From: Cristatella mucedo
Taxonomy: Eukaryota; Bryozoa; Phylactolaemata; Cristatellidae
Length of the DNA stretch: 64,000 nt
Reading direction: 5' to 3'
Assembly (NCBI GenBank): GCA_009760855.2
Contig: WPIO01000017.1
Coordinates: forward strand, 2,465,001 to 2,529,000
The translations under genes were made by a program, and so were the position numbers. The notes under the pieces were generated by a model. The model was not told where the DNA came from. It ran no database searches and was given only the letters and a program-made list of their open reading frames with translations. Below, piece after piece: positions 44,430 to 54,329 of this stretch (the first letter of the stretch is position 1; each line of letters starts with the position of its first letter).

Positions 44430-47400
44430 GAAAGTGGGGGAGTATATCTAAGAGATAGGCTGGAGCCAGAGAATGAAGAGACCTAAAAGTGGCTTAACTT
44501 TGAATTCGATAGGCCTCTTGATTAGGAGCCAGTGCTGGTCGAGGAGAAGTGGTGTGATTTGGCAACTACGATGCACACGATAGACAATCCTAGCTACGGA
44601 GTTGTGTACTAACGGTAAGCACCTGATTACACAGGCCGATAGACCAGCAAGCAGTGAGTTACAGAAGTCAAGACGGAATGTCATAAATGCATGGACAAAT
44701 TTTAATGTTGTATTCCTGTCTAAACAAGCCCGAATTTTAGCAATGCTGTGTGGTTAAAAGTAGGCAGACTTGACTGTGGAGCTGATGTGGTCATCAAGTA
44801 AAAGGTCACTTAGGGAGAGGAAACCTAGGTTTCATGCATGTGAACAGGAGAATTGCTGGCAGAGCGGATTTTGAGCGTTAGGTTTTCCAATTTCTGTATG
44901 GCACTTAGTTTGCCCATAACTAGTAAGCTGGTTTGTCGTCATTCAATTTACGTTTGCTGCCATCCATGTGTGGATGTAAGCAATGCATGCAGCACGGGAT
45001 CTGAAAGAATTTGACGAACTGGAAGGATCAAAGCAAAGGTACAACTGATTATAGTCTCCATAGAAGTGAAAGCCTAGATTATGCTCTGCTATTGCTTCAG
45101 CAAGAGGGAAAGTATAAACTGTGAAAAGAAGCTGACCAAGCAGAGCGCAGCCCCAAGGGGTACGCCGTACTTCAGTGCTTCCTCGGATGATCTTTGTCCG
45201 CTCACGTCAACCTGCTTCCAAAGCCTGGAACTCCCTCCCGACCTGCATCAGAACATCCCCTGACCTGACCACATTTAAAAGAAACTTAAAAACATACCTA
45301 TTTAGGACAGCATTTAGTGGGTCCTTGTGATTCGTCCTCGATGTGCTTATGCGTGCTGACACTGTGCATGCTGCCACTAACCACATTTGCATGCTGACCC
45401 TGTGCATGTCACCCCTAACCATGTAATTCATTTTGTTTGTTTATCAAGCATGATATTACTCACCATTCAATTGCATTTCCCTTTGCAGCAAATGTAAAGC
45501 GCCTAGAGAGAGATTGAGTTCTCTGAGGGCGCTTTATCAAGTGCATTATTATTATGATTATAACCTTCTGGAGTCCTTCATTGAGATAGGATCTGCACCA
45601 TTACAGTGCTGTGCCAGTGATGCCCAGGAGAGATGAGTGGCGCTCGAGAAGGACTCGGGGATTAGTAGCACTAAATGCTTCTGAAAGTTCAAGCAGAACA
45701 AGCAGAGAGACTTTACCCAAAAGTCTGCATTCTTGAGAAGGTAGTTACAAGTGCCGAAGCAATGCTAACTCTGTGGAGGGATTAGCTCTAAAACCAGACT
45801 GGAATTTACTCGATAGGTTTGAAGGCTCAATAAAATAGTTCGGTTGGTCGTCAGCAACTCGTTCTAGTGTCTTTTATGAGAACGGCAGGAGAGAGACTGG
45901 GAGGAAATGCTCTAGTTCTTTTGGTCTAGTGCTACTTCTTATTTAGTGGCCTAAGTACAGCTTTTTTGAAAGTTGCAGGGACGTGACCTGAGCCGAAAGA
46001 CATTTATTATGCTAGCTAAGAATGGCAGCAGCAGATCTATGCACCTTAGAAATAAGATGATGGTAATACGGTCAAGAGGAATAGTGGTCTTCTTTGACTG
46101 AGAGAGATGAATTTCATGATGAGGTCCCTCGTGGCCTCCTTGAATGTAGACATTAAGATGCTGCATGGAAGTGAGGAAGATGATTCCCTTTGGGTTGTTA
46201 TTGAAGGATACGAGTCCAAAGGGGATGCTGCTATCCTAGGGATGGGCTCCCTGATCTTGTCTATCTTGCTGACAGCGACGCTAAAAAAGCGATCAGCTAG
46301 ATAACCACCAGGATCACTAGGTAATATGCTAACCTGGGATGGTTAAAGAGATGATTAATCGTCGACATCAACATTTTTTGATTGAGCATACGTGATTCAA
46401 CCATATTTCTATAGACTAAATTTTGCCTTTGCTAGGATCGATTGCTATGATCTACAGTGGTCCTCGTGTGCCTGGCGACAGACAGTCAGTCCTTTTGTAT
46501 GCTCTCTCAAGCTATCGCTTAGTATACCCAGCTAGTCGAATGTCTGTCTAAACCATAGGTCATCTGGGGAGAGTGCACATTGCGCTTAGTCAGAGGTGCC
46601 AACTCGTTAAGCACGTCAGCAAGCGTCATGTCGCATTCTACTAATGATGACAGATCGGAGGGGGATTGAGCAGTAGGGGCGAAGAAGATATGTTCTCGCG
46701 TTCTGCATCAATATCGAGGGTCTTGAGGTTTCGCGATTTGAAGATGATTTTGGAGGAGCCAAGGATGATGATGATGATGCCGAGGACCTGGCTCACTCTG
46801 TATGCTGACTGAGATCCACATGTTGTCAGATGAGTAGAACTTGGTGATAATATCGGATGATAGCATACACTGTGGAGGAATATTTGATCGATTGTGTGTG
46901 ACCGTTGTCATGATTGAGGTCATGCACGTGAGCCACAGAAGAAAATGAGTCAATAAGTGCGCTAAATTCGGTGCTGAGGACGAGTTATTCTTGAATACAA
47001 AACCGAAATGAAATCAGAGATATCTAAGATAAAGAATGACCTGGTACTTTGGGGCGATAGATTACTGCCACCGTTGGTAGCTTGCTGTCGGAGGGACTCA
47101 AAAAAAGAGATCCGAAAGGCTGCTTCAAAGGACTGCAAACGGCTTGAAGTTGGAGGAGATACCTACGAAAATGCCGATTGCTCTATCAGCTTTGATTGAT
47201 CTAGGGGTACGGAAGAAGGAACAATCTTGCGGAGTGGCGTGGTTTACGGTCGGGGTTTTAGTTCATTTCAGCCAGGTCTCGGTCAAGACTAACAGGTCGA
47301 GATTGTCGTCAATGTTAAGTATTATAGGGGGTTTATTGCACATTGAGTTAGAATTCCAAAGATGCGCGCCTAGATGGGCCGCCGGGGTTATAGCAGGTTT

Positions 47401-47440
47401 GATGACCACTAAGTTAAAGTGATTCACAGCAGCACAGCAC
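44430..47440 (-). mobile_element. LINE-A, longest copy: endonuclease plus reverse transcriptase relic
   Basis: On the minus strand, from about 47400 down, an APE-type endonuclease start is readable (LDLLVLTETWL at about 47275-47310, then GIFVGISSNF). A connector near 46430-46560 includes SILAKAKFSL. The RT follows: VSKIDKIREPI (about 46250), GHVPATFKKAVLRPL (about 45975), SKFQSGFRANPSTE (about 45800), and domain A as VLLELSEAFSATNPRVLLER (about 45660-45700). After a nested insertion come YGVPLGAAL (domain B), FYGDYNQLYL (domain C, YADD altered to YGDY) and the post-RT region to about 44430. Stops and frameshifts are frequent. The 3' end is missing, unusual for a LINE, so a later deletion is likely. 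This copy fixes the family as L2/CR1-like with an EN-RT order. Confidence 0.75.
45213..45562 (+). mobile_element. LINE-A 3' end nested in an older LINE-A
   Basis: Begins in the KAWNSLP region (SKAWNSLPTCIRTSPDL equivalent), includes TTFKRNLKTYLFRTAFSGSL, then the complete 3' untranslated region and ATTATTATG tail. It is close in sequence to the copies at 33590 and 47748. It splits the opposite-strand LINE-A between RT domains A and B. Confidence 0.9.
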
Positions 47441-47747
47441 AGCAGAGTGAGATCGCCAAGGGCGGCACGAGACCAGAGCAGGGCATTCTAAGCAGGCCCG
47501 TCTTCCTGCCGCCGCCGCACTTGCTTGGGGCAGGCTTTCTGGGTGAGATTACCAATTATTCACGATTTCTGGCAGCAGTATCCGTAACCAGGAACGCATT
47601 CGAGAGACGATAGCGAAACGATAATAGGCACGCACGGAGGGCACTAACAGGGAAGTTACAGCTTCGGTGTGGAAACTCGTGTCGGAAGGGCAGCGGGTGC
47701 GTCGGAGCATTGAGAGCAGCGGGATAAGCGACCCAGGCGGGTAATTA
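47441..47747. other. Unassigned
   Basis: Between two LINE-A copies. No family recognised; it may include the decayed 5' end of the long copy. Confidence 0.4.
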
Positions 47748-48637
47748 AAATAATAATAATAATAATATTGCACTTGATAAAGCGCCCTCAGAGAACTTAA
47801 TCTCTCTCTAGGCGCTTTAAATTTGCTGCAAAGTGATACGCAGTAGAATAGTAAGTAAAATCATGCTTGAAAAACAAACAAAATGAATAACATGGTTAGG
47901 GGTTACATGCACTGGGTCAGCATGCAAATGTGGTTAGTGGCAGCATGCACAGTGTCAGCACGCATAAGCACATCGAGGACGAATCACAAGGACCCACTAA
48001 ATGCTGTCCTAAATAGGTATGTTTTTAAGTTTCTTTTAAATGTGGTCAGGTCAGGGGATGTTCTGATGCAGGTCGGGAGGGAGTTCCAGGCTGTGGGAGC
48101 ATACGAGCTAAATGCACGGTCTCCAATGGATTTAAGGTTTGTACGAGGTATTTCTAGACTGTTGGATTCCGAAAAGCGAGTGGTACGATGCTTTGCCTGA
48201 TGGGGTAGTATCTCTGAAAGATAGGCTGGAGCCATAGAATGAAGAGACCTAAAAGTGAGCGACAAAACCTTGAAGTCAATCCGTTGCTTGACTGGTAACC
48301 AGTGCAGGTCGGCGAGAAGTGGAGTAATGTGGCAACTGCGACGCTCACGACAGACAAGCCTAGCTGCAGAGTTTTGCACCAGCTGCAATCGCCTGATCGC
48401 ACATGCTGGTAGGCCAGTAAGCAGTGAGTTGTAGAAGTCGAGACGAGATGTCACGAATGCATGGACCAACTTGGACGTGGTATCCTTATCTAAACAAGCC
48501 CTAATTTTAGCAATGTTATGAAGCTGAAAATAGGCTGATTTGACTGTGGAGCTGATGTGGTCGTCTAACGAGAGGTCGCTTTGGAATATGACACCTAGAT
48601 TTCGAGCTGATGCAACTGGAGATATGCTGCCAGAGCC
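47748..48637 (-). mobile_element. LINE-A, 5'-truncated, well-preserved C-terminus
   Basis: The intact minus frame at 47984-48469 (161 codons) reads HAFVTSRLDFYNSLLTGLPA, AARLVCRERRSCHITPLLAD, LHWLPVKQRIDFKVLSLTFR, AYLSEILPHQAKHRTTRFSE, GDRAFSSYAPTAWNSLPTC and TTFKRNLKTYLFRTAF, ending SGSL. This is the best view of the family's C-terminus. The 3' region ends in AATAATAATAATATT (plus-strand reading) at 47750. The 5' break at 48637 falls at an A14 run. Confidence 0.9.
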
Positions 48638-48892
48638 AAAAAAAAAAAAAAGCCGGGCGGAGCTAAATTAGTTGGCACAAATTTAAAGTCTTTACGCTCC
48701 GTACACTCAACTCAATGTCGATTCACTACCCGGAGCTGACGAAAAAATTAATTTCATGGCTGCCGATTTATCTTCATTTTGTAAGAAAATCATTGAAAAT
48801 AATTTTGGAATACTTTTTCCTTTTTTCTCTTATACCGATTGCTTTCTATGTTAACCAAGAACTCTATGCGTGTGAGTCAGTGGGCGTGTCCA

Positions 48893-48932
48893 GCGTGTCC
48901 AGCGGCCCCAACAGTTGGGTCGCTGGACACGC
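48893..48932. repeat. Near-perfect palindromic hairpin
   Basis: Arms at 48893-48912 and 48914-48932 are complementary with one unpaired base (GCGTGTCCAGCG / CGCTGGACACGC outer stem plus CCCAAC / GTTGGG inner stem) and essentially no loop. Confidence 0.85.
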
Positions 48933-48959
48933 AGGCCCGCCTTCCAAAACAAGGTTGAA

Positions 48960-49330
48960 ATTCTCCGTTCTTTTTAAGAGGGGCGGGAAGGTAACCTCAA
49001 AAACCTGTGGTTTCCGCCGCCATTTTGGACAGGCGAGTTTTCCCAGCGATGAATTGGGAATCAAATGGAACAGAGTGAGCAGGATATATGGTTACCGATC
49101 GCAGACAACCACGAGAAAACAAGCAACAAAGCAAGACACTCAGTGCCAATTTGCCGAAACTCACTCAGCAGACACGTCTCATAGGAAAAACTCTATAACA
49201 GCGAGAGACCGTAAAAGAAGCTCGTGGAGTTTCCTGCTATAAAAGCTCAGCCAACGCATCACCAATGACAAGGTCAAAAACAGAAAGAGACTGAAGATAA
49301 GATTCGAACACTTCACGAACCAGGTCGCGG
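48960..49330 (+). repeat. Dispersed repeat X, copy 2
   Basis: Aligned with 22180-22530: CCATTTTGGACAGGC, AGACAACCACGAGAAAACAA, CGTCTCATAGGAAAAACTC, CGTAAAAGAAGCTCGTG and AAGCTCAGCCAACGC, to AGAAAGAGACTGA. The 175-codon frame ending at 49242 overlaps it but is not shared with copy 1. Confidence 0.6.
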
Positions 49331-49497
49331 TATGGAGTTCTTGCCCGACAGTAGGCCGGGCTCACCACCTAGGTCGGGCTCACCACTAGGTCAGCGGCGG
49401 ACTCTCGGCGGGCCAGCATTGTGGAGGCTATACCTTGATACAACAACTCTGTGTCGCGTTAACGTAGACCGCTCTATTGCATAGCCGCGCGAGAAGC

Positions 49498-49554
49498 GCG
49501 AGTGTGCAGCACAAAGGCCGCGGTGGCGCAGCGGCCTTTGTGCTGCACACTCGC
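49498..49554. repeat. Perfect 24-bp hairpin, 9-nt loop
   Basis: Arms 49498-49521 and 49531-49554 are perfect reverse complements around GGTGGCGCA. The loop plus the start of the right arm reads TGGCGCAGCGG, a strict tRNA box A match. No box B was seen within about 60 bp, so it is not a tRNA gene. Confidence 0.93.
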
Positions 49555-50505
49555 TGTGTCCGCCCAACCGACCGACTCTTTCGCAGCTCAGAGCACAACT
49601 TCCAGGCACAAAGCGCAAATCATAATAGTAATTATTATTAATAACTAATAAGTATATTCGTTTTTATTATGATATTGTATACTATATAACTAATTAGGTA
49701 CGACATCCGGTTTCCATAGGTTGTTCTTTAAGAGCCACTAAAAATCTCCAGGCCTGTCATGAACTGGGTGACGTAGCATTCCTATGTTTATATATGTTTC
49801 AGTATAGGAAAATGCCAAGTTCCTTTTGTACTACTGACCGAGGACAGCCTTAACTCAAAGAGTGGATTGGTAAATCTTTGGCATGCTAACCCGGTCAGAT
49901 TATGACAGAACAAGAAATTACTATAAGTTCCTAAATTATAACCATTGAGAACAGATTATTCAAAAGCTATGGTTTGGACTGGATAACGAGACTACACAAA
50001 TGCCTAGTCAGTTGTACTTGCGCGTCGAAGTGAGTTGTACGCTATAGCTGTTACTGCACGTACGCGCTTCTCTGTGGCCATGTAATAGGCTTATCTATAT
50101 TAATGACATGGTCTTGTTATATATTACGTTATTATCGTTCGTGGTAGCTGCTGTTCTCTGCTACCGTCGCCGTCCCTAGGTGTATCCGTGCAGCAACTAC
50201 AATTCGTTAGATGTGCGTCGCGGCACCGGCTCCACCTGTATTGGTCACCCGTATGCAAGAACTAGTACGGCTACGTGCGCTGCGTTTGTACCAGTTTGTA
50301 CTTCAGTGCAGAAGCCACTACAGCAGTTAGTAACGTTACGCAGTAGCTGATTTGGCTACAGCCCACAGACGTACCTCTATGACCATTGGCCGTTTTCTTT
50401 CCCTTGCTGCTTCCGCCAACAGCTTCCGCCTCCGAATTTAGTCCGATAGCGGCCTCCCTAATGGCATTACTACTGACTCGAATTCTAGTGGATAGCTGAA
50501 ATATA

Positions 50506-50508
<3 letters not shown>
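49555..50508. other. Mostly unassigned
   Basis: 49890-49960 is the left part of repeat Y (GGTCAGATTATGACAG, GTTCCTAAATTATAACC). AATAATTATT-rich sequence lies at 49625-49690. The minus frame at 50271-50510 has no recognised domain. Confidence 0.4.
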
Positions 50509-50566
<58 letters not shown>

Positions 50567-50571
50567 GTATA
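50509..50571. repeat. (AT)n microsatellite
   Basis: About 58 bp of AT then CGTATATATATA, at the 3' end of the adjoining minus-strand SINE1. Confidence 0.97.
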
Positions 50572-50725
50572 TATATAATTCTTTTGCATAGCGCCCCAAG
50601 AGAACTTAATCTCTATCTGGTCACGGCTTCACATGTGCCTCGGGGCTCGAGCCCATTACCTCAGCCAGGCTTTGGTCGGGGCGAGCACCTTAATTCCTGG
50701 ACCAAGCCAGCTCGGCGCGGAAAGT
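50572..50725 (-). mobile_element. SINE1 copy (left of head-to-head pair)
   Basis: On the minus strand: CGCCGAGCTGGCTTGGTCC head, TTAAGGTGCTCGCC box A, GGGCTCGAGCCC box B, and the stem-loop with GATTAAGTTCTCTTGGGGCG. Very close in sequence to the next copy. Confidence 0.88.
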
Positions 50726-50824
50726 ACGCAGACGTTGTTTCAAGGTTCCAAGACGAACCGCAATATGTGGCTTCTATTACTATTTGTTTTAGTATGTACC
50801 GACGCGTAGATTGGTTGTATCTTT

Positions 50825-50976
50825 ATCGCCGAGCTGGTTTGGTCTAGCGGTTAAGGTGCTCGCCCCTACCAAGGTCTGACTGAGGTCGTGGGCTCGAGCC
50901 CCGAGGTATATGTGAAGCGCCTGAATAGAGATTAAGTTCTCTTGGGGCGCTATCTAAATGAATTATATATTTTTTT
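50825..50976 (+). mobile_element. SINE1 copy (right of pair; best preserved)
   Basis: Full-length: head CGCCGAGCTGGTTTGGTC, box A TAGCGGTTAAGGTGCTC, box B GTGGGCTCGAGCCCC, and the 3' domain GTGAAGCGCCTGAATAGAG then AGTTCTCTTGGGGCGC and an ATGAATTATAT end. The head resembles a tRNA-Glu/Asp-like 5' half (GGTCTAGYGGTTA). It serves as a working consensus. Confidence 0.9.
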
Positions 50977-51453
50977 ATTGCATTCCCGCGTCGACGTTAC
51001 ACCGGTAGGATATTGACGCTTGTGCAAATTTGCATGAACTCCCATAGTACTACGGTAGGTTTCTTCTATTAACTCAGTTAAGGACGGACGATGGGGCAGC
51101 GAAACCCATGCATGCTAAAGCGTTTAGATCGCGGAAGCCGCTTGCAATTGCTAATGGTTTCTATCTGCAAATGGCTTGTCCTGCACCATCGTGCCTCGCT
51201 GTGGCTCTGCAATATGCCACTCTTGGTTATTGACATAGACTTGTTGTGTTAAGTTATGGTCGCCTCTTGATTGCTGCCGCGTTCAGCTAACATCGACTTA
51301 CGTGAACTTAACGAGGCAGCATGTGGGACTCACTATTCGTGCTTGGAAGGGCCAACTCTATCAGTATTTGTCACGCATATACATTAGGACTAGCATCCTG
51401 TGACTTCGCTGCTGTGTTTGCAGTGGGGAACCTTGGTGCAAAAGCTAACACTT

Positions 51454-51456
<3 letters not shown>
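50977..51456. other. Unassigned
   Basis: No family or domain recognised. Confidence 0.4.

Positions 51457-51512
<56 letters not shown>
51457..51512. repeat. (AT)n microsatellite
   Basis: About 55 bp of uninterrupted AT. Confidence 0.98.
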
Positions 51513-51515
<3 letters not shown>

Positions 51516-51699
51516 CCCATAAGCACTGATTTCCCCGCACTGTCTCTAGAAGCTCGCCCAGATCGTCCTCCTCGCTATCGCGGCTAAACGTACTCGTAGG
51601 CGGCTTCGCTGAGTGGTCGATCGGTGCATTATTTATTGAGCTCATTGCCGTTCAATAGCTTTCAGACTTCCGTAGTCTTGAAGACCAACACCGCGTGCG

Positions 51700-51700
<1 letters not shown>

Positions 51701-51777
<77 letters not shown>

Positions 51778-51778
51778 T
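51701..51778. repeat. (AT)n microsatellite
   Basis: About 75 bp of AT, followed by CTATATAG. Confidence 0.98.
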
Positions 51779-51892
51779 ATATAGTGGCCAATAATAGTCA
51801 TAGGAATATATAGATTGGTCATCCACCTTCTTGATTGCTCAAAGAGAAGCGTTACAAGCGTTTCGATGCAGAAGCTTCTGCTCTGCACTAAC

Positions 51893-52200
51893 GTGCCCTT
51901 AGGCTACAAGCACAGCGCTCGAGACGGTTGCTAGATGTTGCCGTCGCGTAACGAACGGCGGTATAGCTCGAGATTTAAATCGCGGCTAGCGACTGGTGGG
52001 CGCTGAATCAATACTTGCGGGTATTCCGAAGGTAGCGAAAAACAGCTCCAGTAAAGAGGGCTCGAACCTGAATTTCACAAGTCCGCGAGCGTAAACTAGA
52101 ACGTTCTTTTCGACAGGAGACTGCGCGTAAGCAGCACCGACCAGAGCCTACTGCTCTCGCAATACGCCCAAACCACAACTCAGCTCAAACCTGGCTCAAA
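51893..52200 (+). repeat. Dispersed repeat W, copy 1
   Basis: Shares ordered blocks with 53755-54080: AAGCACAGCGCTCG, ATTTAAATCGCGGCTAGCGA, GAAGGTAGCGAAAAACAGC, ACAAGTCCGCG and CAACTCAGCTCAAACCTGGC. About 300 bp, same orientation, estimated 65-70% similar by eye. No coding frame is shared. Confidence 0.6.
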
Positions 52201-52264
52201 GCCAATCAAACAAACAGCAGACTGTCCGTTACACTATGAGTCATGCTAGCTACGCCTACCGACC

Positions 52265-52370
52265 GTAGATTGTGTCGTAACCTGCTACTAACTGCTAAAC
52301 ATTCTGTAACCACGAATAATATCTAGGCAATCATAATCTAGCTATTGTAGCAAGCCAAAGTTTCACTGCC
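52265..52370 (+). repeat. Dispersed repeat Z, copy 2
   Basis: CGTAGATTGTGTCGTAACC and CACGAATAATATCTAGGC, then TGTAGCAAGCCAAAGTTTC, match 32665-32775 in order. Confidence 0.5.
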
Positions 52371-53754
52371 CCTCCTCTACTAAAATTACGACCGTTCTCG
52401 GCCGTATTATTAAAGGAAGCCCAACGTAGCCAACCATTTTATCTGTCAACGCTCGGCTTCGCCGCGTCGCTAGGCTCTAATATAAATTAAGACCAAAGAT
52501 TTTCGGACGCCTCCTTCCCAGCTGTCACCGTAGCAGTCTCTTTTGTATTTCCATCCCCTCAGGATAATAAAGAAATGTAAAGATACGATATAAGGCAATA
52601 TCAGGAGGAGCCACAATCCATGCATCGGTTCGAAATTTATTTCAATTTCGACTTATCACGAGCTCATCCCTGGCATCCGCCGCTCCTACCTTCCATTCAG
52701 CTCCACGTTACTAACAGCTGTCCAGTAGTGCTCTTAATTAAAAGCACATGCCCATCGTCGGACATTTGAAGCGCAGTGAACAATTCAAATACTGCGAAGC
52801 GGAAATAAGAAGTCTAGTCCATTTTTATGACACGCCAATTCAGCGACCGTAGCATGCGGCCATAGAGGCACGAAGTTGCACAACGATCACGCACGATCAG
52901 TCACCAAGTTCTAAAGTCGACGGAATCGTCGCAAAAAAGACACGGATTACACATATTACACGAAGAACAAGTAACTTTCCCGAGTGGACCAAAACTCGGA
53001 GAGGACTCGTGAAAAAACACTGGATTTGAGAGACAAACAAGCCTGTCCTCTCTGCTATCGTTAAGCATCTGCATACGTCACATAGCATATCAGTGCATTG
53101 CACATAATTGCAAAAAAGGAATCCTCATATGGCACGTAAAAAGAGTTGGCAGCTGTCACAATAGTCCTAACGTAGATCACCAGCAAGGTCCATGATAAGC
53201 AAAGTGACTTGAGCGGTATCGTAGAAGTAGCCCGACGCAGCAGCTTTTTGTACAGTAGCAGTCCCGAATCAATTTTCAGTAGTCACAGGTTATAATACAG
53301 AGGCAATAATTGGCTTTCATAGACCGATCTGTTCGTTTATCGCTTCTTAAATCGAGGTTAAGGTAACCGACACTTGCACAACACCTGCAGCCAGCTCTAC
53401 GCCCTTCTGTAAAATGATGAACTCCGGCTTCTCATGTAGTACATCCGGTTCCCCGATTTCACCATCCATGGCCGCCGGCATGCGAAATGAATTGGTCACC
53501 TGATCGCCCTTGACCTCGTCGAGATTAACCGAAGTGTCTTTGCTCCATGCTTGCTGTCGTCGTTAGCGCACTGCACTAAAGTTCCTGCTTCGTAGTGATC
53601 TCAACACTACTCGTTACAGACTGAGGCCCAACCTCAAAAGTAGATTCGAGCTCCAGAACCCTGCCACTAACCTCTGTTGAAATATTGTGCACCTGCTACC
53701 AGAGAAATGACGCTCACAATAAACGTACGATGCAATTCATTTGGACGCTCAGTA
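52371..53754. other. Unassigned 1.4 kb
   Basis: No family recognised. The minus frame at 52897-53103 has no recognised domain. Confidence 0.4.
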
Positions 53755-54080
53755 CGTCCTTAGGCCAAAAGCACAGCGCTCGTAACGGATGCTGGTCCTA
53801 GTTGACAGCTGACAAATACCTTAGAAGCCTGAGCTTTGAATCGCGACTAGAGACTTCTAGGGGCAGCACCGGTGCACGCAGGTGCGTCGACGGTAGCGGA
53901 ACGCAGCACCTATAAAGAGCTCCACACCTCAAGATGACAAGTCCTTGTCCGAAGCTCATAACTATCTATTCGACGACAAAGGGGCATTGCAGCTCAAAAT
54001 GCCAGCCTTGGCCATCGGTGAACGCTCAGGGCACAACGCAACAACACAACTCAACTTCCGCTCGACTCAAAGCCTCGAGT
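53755..54080 (+). repeat. Dispersed repeat W, copy 2
   Basis: CCTTAGGCCAAAAGCACAGC, GCTTTGAATCGCGACTAGAG, GACGGTAGCGGAACGCAGC, GACAAGTCCTTGTCC and ACAACACAACTCAACTTCC correspond in order to copy 1. A 91-codon frame (53945-54220) overlaps its end but is not preserved in copy 1. Confidence 0.6.
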
Positions 54081-54329
54081 ATAACTCAACTGCTTTGCTT
54101 AGTATGTTTCTTGTTTACTTCAGGGTTAGACATGGCTTGAATAATAACTTATTCCTTTTTATAGGGAAATCTTTCAAACTTATGATCCCATTTCTAAAGT
54201 GTCAGTCCTTTGAAAGGTAAACAAAAACTAACACAAATAAAATTCGAAAAATAAAAAAAATTTCGATTGGTGGACCAATTCTCTTTGTATTTTCTTACAT
54301 TTACCCTTAAATATTCGTCGACGCGTATT

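Noticed and set aside
49498-49554. Rho-independent-type terminator or attenuator
   Set aside because: No T-run follows, and the genome is clearly eukaryotic.
50825-50976. tRNA gene
   Set aside because: Box A and box B are present, but the acceptor and anticodon arms do not close and the 3' half is LINE-derived, so it is a SINE.
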